DNA of 10,823 nucleotides. It comes from Actinomycetes bacterium (GTDB lineage: Bacteria > Actinomycetota > Coriobacteriia > Coriobacteriales > Coriobacteriaceae). The stretch's first letter is position 1, and each line of letters begins with the position of its first letter. The DNA lies in assembly GCA_023441725.1 (NCBI GenBank), contig JAEZNV010000105.1:1-10823 (forward strand), in the 5' to 3' direction. Shown here in pieces: positions 6,957 to 10,823 of this stretch. Made by a program: the position numbers and the translations under genes. A model generated the notes under the pieces. The model did not search any database, had not been told where the DNA came from, and saw only the letters and a list, made by a program, of their open reading frames with translations.

Positions 6957-6980
6957 GCACCGCGCTTCCCGACGCGGTGC
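6957..6980 (-). promoter_or_regulatory. 5'-UTR hairpin ahead of lipoprotein ribosome site
   Basis: A perfect 8-bp inverted repeat, GCACCGCG (6957-6964) and CGCGGTGC (6973-6980), with an 8-base loop. It ends eight bases before the Shine-Dalgarno (6941-6948) on the minus strand. A possible -10 (TAGTAT at 7000-7005) would put it in the leader. It could be an operator or an mRNA-stability hairpin. Confidence 0.35.
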
Positions 6981-7115
6981 ACGTCGTAACAATAAGGCCA
7001 TACTAGCCGCTAACGAACACCCCCGGCAAAGCAAAGGCGCAGACGGCTCGATTTAACGTCCGAACGGTTTACCGGTCCGTCCAACGCGCAATAAAACGTC
7101 CCGCCGCATTGTAAT

Positions 7116-7148
7116 AAAAAAGGGCGGTCGAACAATTCGACCACCCTT
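7116..7148 (-). terminator. Intrinsic terminator of the EIIA gene
   Basis: On the minus strand an 11-bp stem, GGGTGGTCGAA with TTCGACCGCCC (one G-U pair), closes a 3-base loop and is followed by TTTTTT. It lies 24 bases past the EIIA stop codon. This is a textbook rho-independent terminator, ending the glucosidase-EIIA unit. The A-rich side flanked by only TT in the other direction makes it mainly one-way. Confidence 0.92.
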
Positions 7149-7171
7149 GCACATCCTTTGGATGTCGCAGT

Positions 7172-7708
7172 CTACTTGCGGACGACCTTAACGATGGCGT
7201 CACCAGCAGCGACGGCAGACTCGGCCTCGACGGTAAGCTCGACGTCGGCGAACTCGGCGGTGTTGGACACAGCCACGACGACGCAGTCCTTGTAGCCGGC
7301 AGCAGCGATCTTGGCGCGGTCGATCTTGAGCAAGGGCTGGCCGGCCTTCACGACATCGTCAGCCTTGACGAAGCCCTCGAAGCCGTCGCCGTTCATGTTG
7401 ACGGTATCGACACCAACGTGCACCAGAACCTCGATGCCGCTATCGGACTGCAGGCCCACGGCGTGACCCATGGTGACGGTCACCTTGCCGTCGCAGGGAG
7501 CGTAGCCCAGATCGTCCTCGGGCCACACGGCGCAGCCCTTGCCCAGGACCTCACCACCAAAGACGGGATCGGGCACGTCGGCCATCTTGATGACCTTGCC
7601 CTTGACGGGCGAGCACAGCACGTCGGCGCCGGCAGAAGCAGAGATGGAAGCGGGAGCTGCAGCAGCGGCAGGCTCAGCCTTCTTCTTAAACATGTCAAAC
7701 AGACCCAT
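7172..7708 (-). CDS. crr: Free-standing PTS EIIA component, glucose family
   Basis: A 178-aa EIIA(Glc)-type phosphocarrier, which passes phosphate from HPr to an EIIB domain of a sugar permease and may serve in carbon regulation. Both active-site histidines are visible: His82 in MGHAVGLQSDSG and His97 in VLVHVGVDTV, the phosphorylated one. The family core CSPVKGKVIKMADVPDPVFG follows an Ala-rich linker (residues 12-27). The N-terminus MGLFDMFKKK closely resembles the amphipathic membrane-targeting start of enterobacterial Crr, which supports a genuine stand-alone EIIA rather than a fragment of a fused EII. The start at 7708 has an AGGAGA site at 7715-7720. It lies 151 bp downstream of the glucosidase gene, with its own possible promoter, and ends at a strong terminator. 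No EIIB or EIIC gene is in the window, so its partner permease must be elsewhere. Confidence 0.95.
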   Translation of the reverse strand: MGLFDMFKKKAEPAAAAAPASISASAGADVLCSPVKGKVIKMADVPDPVFGGEVLGKGCAVWPEDDLGYAPCDGKVTVTMGHAVGLQSDSGIEVLVHVGVDTVNMNGDGFEGFVKADDVVKAGQPLLKIDRAKIAAAGYKDCVVVAVSNTAEFADVELTVEAESAVAAGDAIVKVVRK

Positions 7709-7757
7709 ACGTTTTCTCCTCTTGATTAAGCGCAACGTTATGCGCATGCCTATGGTG

Positions 7758-7763
7758 ATTATA
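7758..7763 (-). promoter_or_regulatory. Candidate -10 box of the EIIA gene
   Basis: A perfect TATAAT on the minus strand, about 50 bases before the EIIA start. The hexamer 17 bp upstream (TTAGTA) is a poor -35. Its predicted leader contains a small hairpin, GCGCA/TGCGC (7730-7734 with 7741-7745). It suggests EIIA can be expressed without the glucosidase. Confidence 0.4.
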
Positions 7764-7790
7764 GTGCCAAATGGTTCAAATACTAAGGTG

Positions 7791-7810
7791 GGGACTCGAA
7801 TCGCGAGCCC
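7791..7810 (-). other. Bulged hairpin between glucosidase and EIIA genes
   Basis: On the minus strand GGGCTCG pairs with CGAG-T-CCC (one bulged base) around a 5-base loop, 50-70 bases past the glucosidase stop. No T-tract follows. It may be an RNA processing or stability site that separates the two genes, or chance. Confidence 0.25.
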
Positions 7811-7859
7811 TTTCAAGCCCTTCCCAAAACCTTTTCCCCAGTGGCACTCATATTGTCGA

Positions 7860-10365
<2,506 letters not shown>

Positions 10366-10406
10366 CGACGAGCGTGGTTCTCGGACGCTTATCTAACGAG
10401 AGCAAG

Positions 10407-10622
10407 TAGTCATTTAAGAACGTCCCCAATGACTACCCATCCGGAGCAAGGCAACACCGCAGGTAGAGGACGGACAGCGAGCGCCGCCCAGGGCGAACAA
10501 GTTGGCATGAAAAAGGCGAGGCATTGACCCTCTGGTCATGCCTCGCCTTTTGAATGACAAATTGTCGCCCTGGGCGGCGCGCAGCGTCGGCCGGTTACGG
10601 CGTTTGGCAAAACGCCGTAACT
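10407..10622. repeat. Composite structured repeat, copy 2
   Basis: Second copy of the element at 6151-6376, between the convergent regulator and pyrE genes. Parts: TAGTCATT/AATGACTA (10407-10414 with 10428-10435); the 28-base identical block (10453-10480) at the same offset; a 15-bp stem (10481-10495 with 10566-10580), bulged A (10496), ACAA/TTGT (10497-10500 with 10562-10565); terminal hairpin of 14 bp (10511-10524 with 10538-10551), bulged T (10525), GACC/GGTC (10526-10529 with 10534-10537), loop CTCT; near-constant linker (10581-10592); perfect 12-bp hairpin, loop GGCA (10594-10605 with 10610-10621). The last pair uses the first base of the pyrE stop triplet. Confidence 0.85.
10511..10551. 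terminator. Bidirectional terminator within copy 2
   Basis: A 14-bp stem plus four more pairs after a bulged T, loop CTCT, flanked by AAAA on the left and TTTT on the right, so both strands end in a T-run after a GC-rich hairpin. It lies between the convergent regulator and pyrE genes, where a two-way terminator is expected. The matching hairpin in copy 1 (6260-6299) lacks the four-base T-run. Confidence 0.75.
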
Positions 10623-10823
10623 AACGAGCTCCGTACTGCTCGTAGTAAGCGTCGATGGCGGCCTTGAGCTCGTCGTCGATGACGACCTTACCGTCAATCT
10701 CGTGGTTGTAGAGGGTCTCGACGACCTCGGCCATGGAGACGATGCTCGCGACGGGGAAACCGTACTTGGCCTCGATCTCCTTCTGCGCGGTGGTCACGCC
10801 ACCCTTGCCGACCTCCATGCGGT
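10621..10823 (-). CDS. pyrE: Orotate phosphoribosyltransferase, C-terminal part
   Basis: The frame enters from the right window edge, so only the last 67 or so residues are seen. They begin with RMEVGKGG, matching the conserved (D/N)RMExGKG stretch of PyrE, followed by TTAQKEIEAKYGFPVASIVSMAEVVE, the usual final helix-strand-helix. PyrE makes orotidine 5'-monophosphate from orotate and PRPP in pyrimidine synthesis. The PRPP-binding motif and catalytic loop lie outside the window. The stop triplet overlaps the distal hairpin of the structured repeat by one base. Confidence 0.82.
   Translation of the reverse strand, partial: RMEVGKGGVTTAQKEIEAKYGFPVASIVSMAEVVETLYNHEIDGKVVIDDELKAAIDAYYEQYGAR

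Noticed and set aside
7783..7810. tRNA T-arm-like TTCGAGTCCCC on the minus strand
   Set aside because: The T-stem does not pair, and there is no acceptor stem, D-arm or anticodon arm; it is better explained as a small bulged hairpin.

Overview
The window is GC-rich, with short intergenic gaps and clear Shine-Dalgarno sites. Its gene content (HypF/C/D/E, glucose-type PTS EIIA, GH1 6-phospho-beta-glucosidase, RpiR-family regulator, small Asp-rich lipoprotein, PyrE) fits a gut actinobacterium of the Coriobacteriia, most likely Collinsella or a close relative. That placement is inference from protein character and repeat style; no rRNA or marker gene is present to prove it.

Left part (1-5054, + strand): a [NiFe]-hydrogenase maturation cluster, hypF (5' end cut by the window) - hypC - hypD - hypE. 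HypF and HypE make the cyanide ligands from carbamoyl phosphate; HypC and HypD carry and assemble the Fe(CN)2CO unit. hypC and hypD overlap by one base. hypE has its own perfect TATAAT box. hypA, hypB and the hydrogenase subunits are not in the window. A HAD-superfamily phosphatase gene (5179-5847) follows on the same strand.

Middle (5848-6378): 531 bp without a gene but full of repeats. It holds a 62-bp-period array of six alternating inverted half-sites, then a cluster of GGGGACGTTC-like motifs, then a 226-bp structured repeat that ends beside the stop codon of a minus-strand lipoprotein gene (6379-6936).

Right part (7116-10365): a sugar module. The minus strand carries a 6-phospho-beta-glucosidase gene and, downstream of it, a free-standing EIIA(Glc)-type PTS protein gene that ends in a strong intrinsic terminator. 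A MurR/RpiR-family regulator is divergently transcribed from the glucosidase, and the shared 202-bp region carries interlocked palindromes. The likely logic is that a beta-glucoside is phosphorylated on uptake by a PTS permease encoded elsewhere, cleaved by the GH1 enzyme, and a phospho-sugar is sensed by the SIS domain of the regulator. The window ends inside pyrE (minus strand).

The most notable signal is the pair of structured repeats at 6151-6376 and 10407-10622. They share constant blocks at identical spacing, but their long stems differ in sequence while staying perfectly base-paired, down to the same bulged bases. This is strong covariation for selected secondary structure. Both copies lie between convergent genes and abut a minus-strand stop codon.
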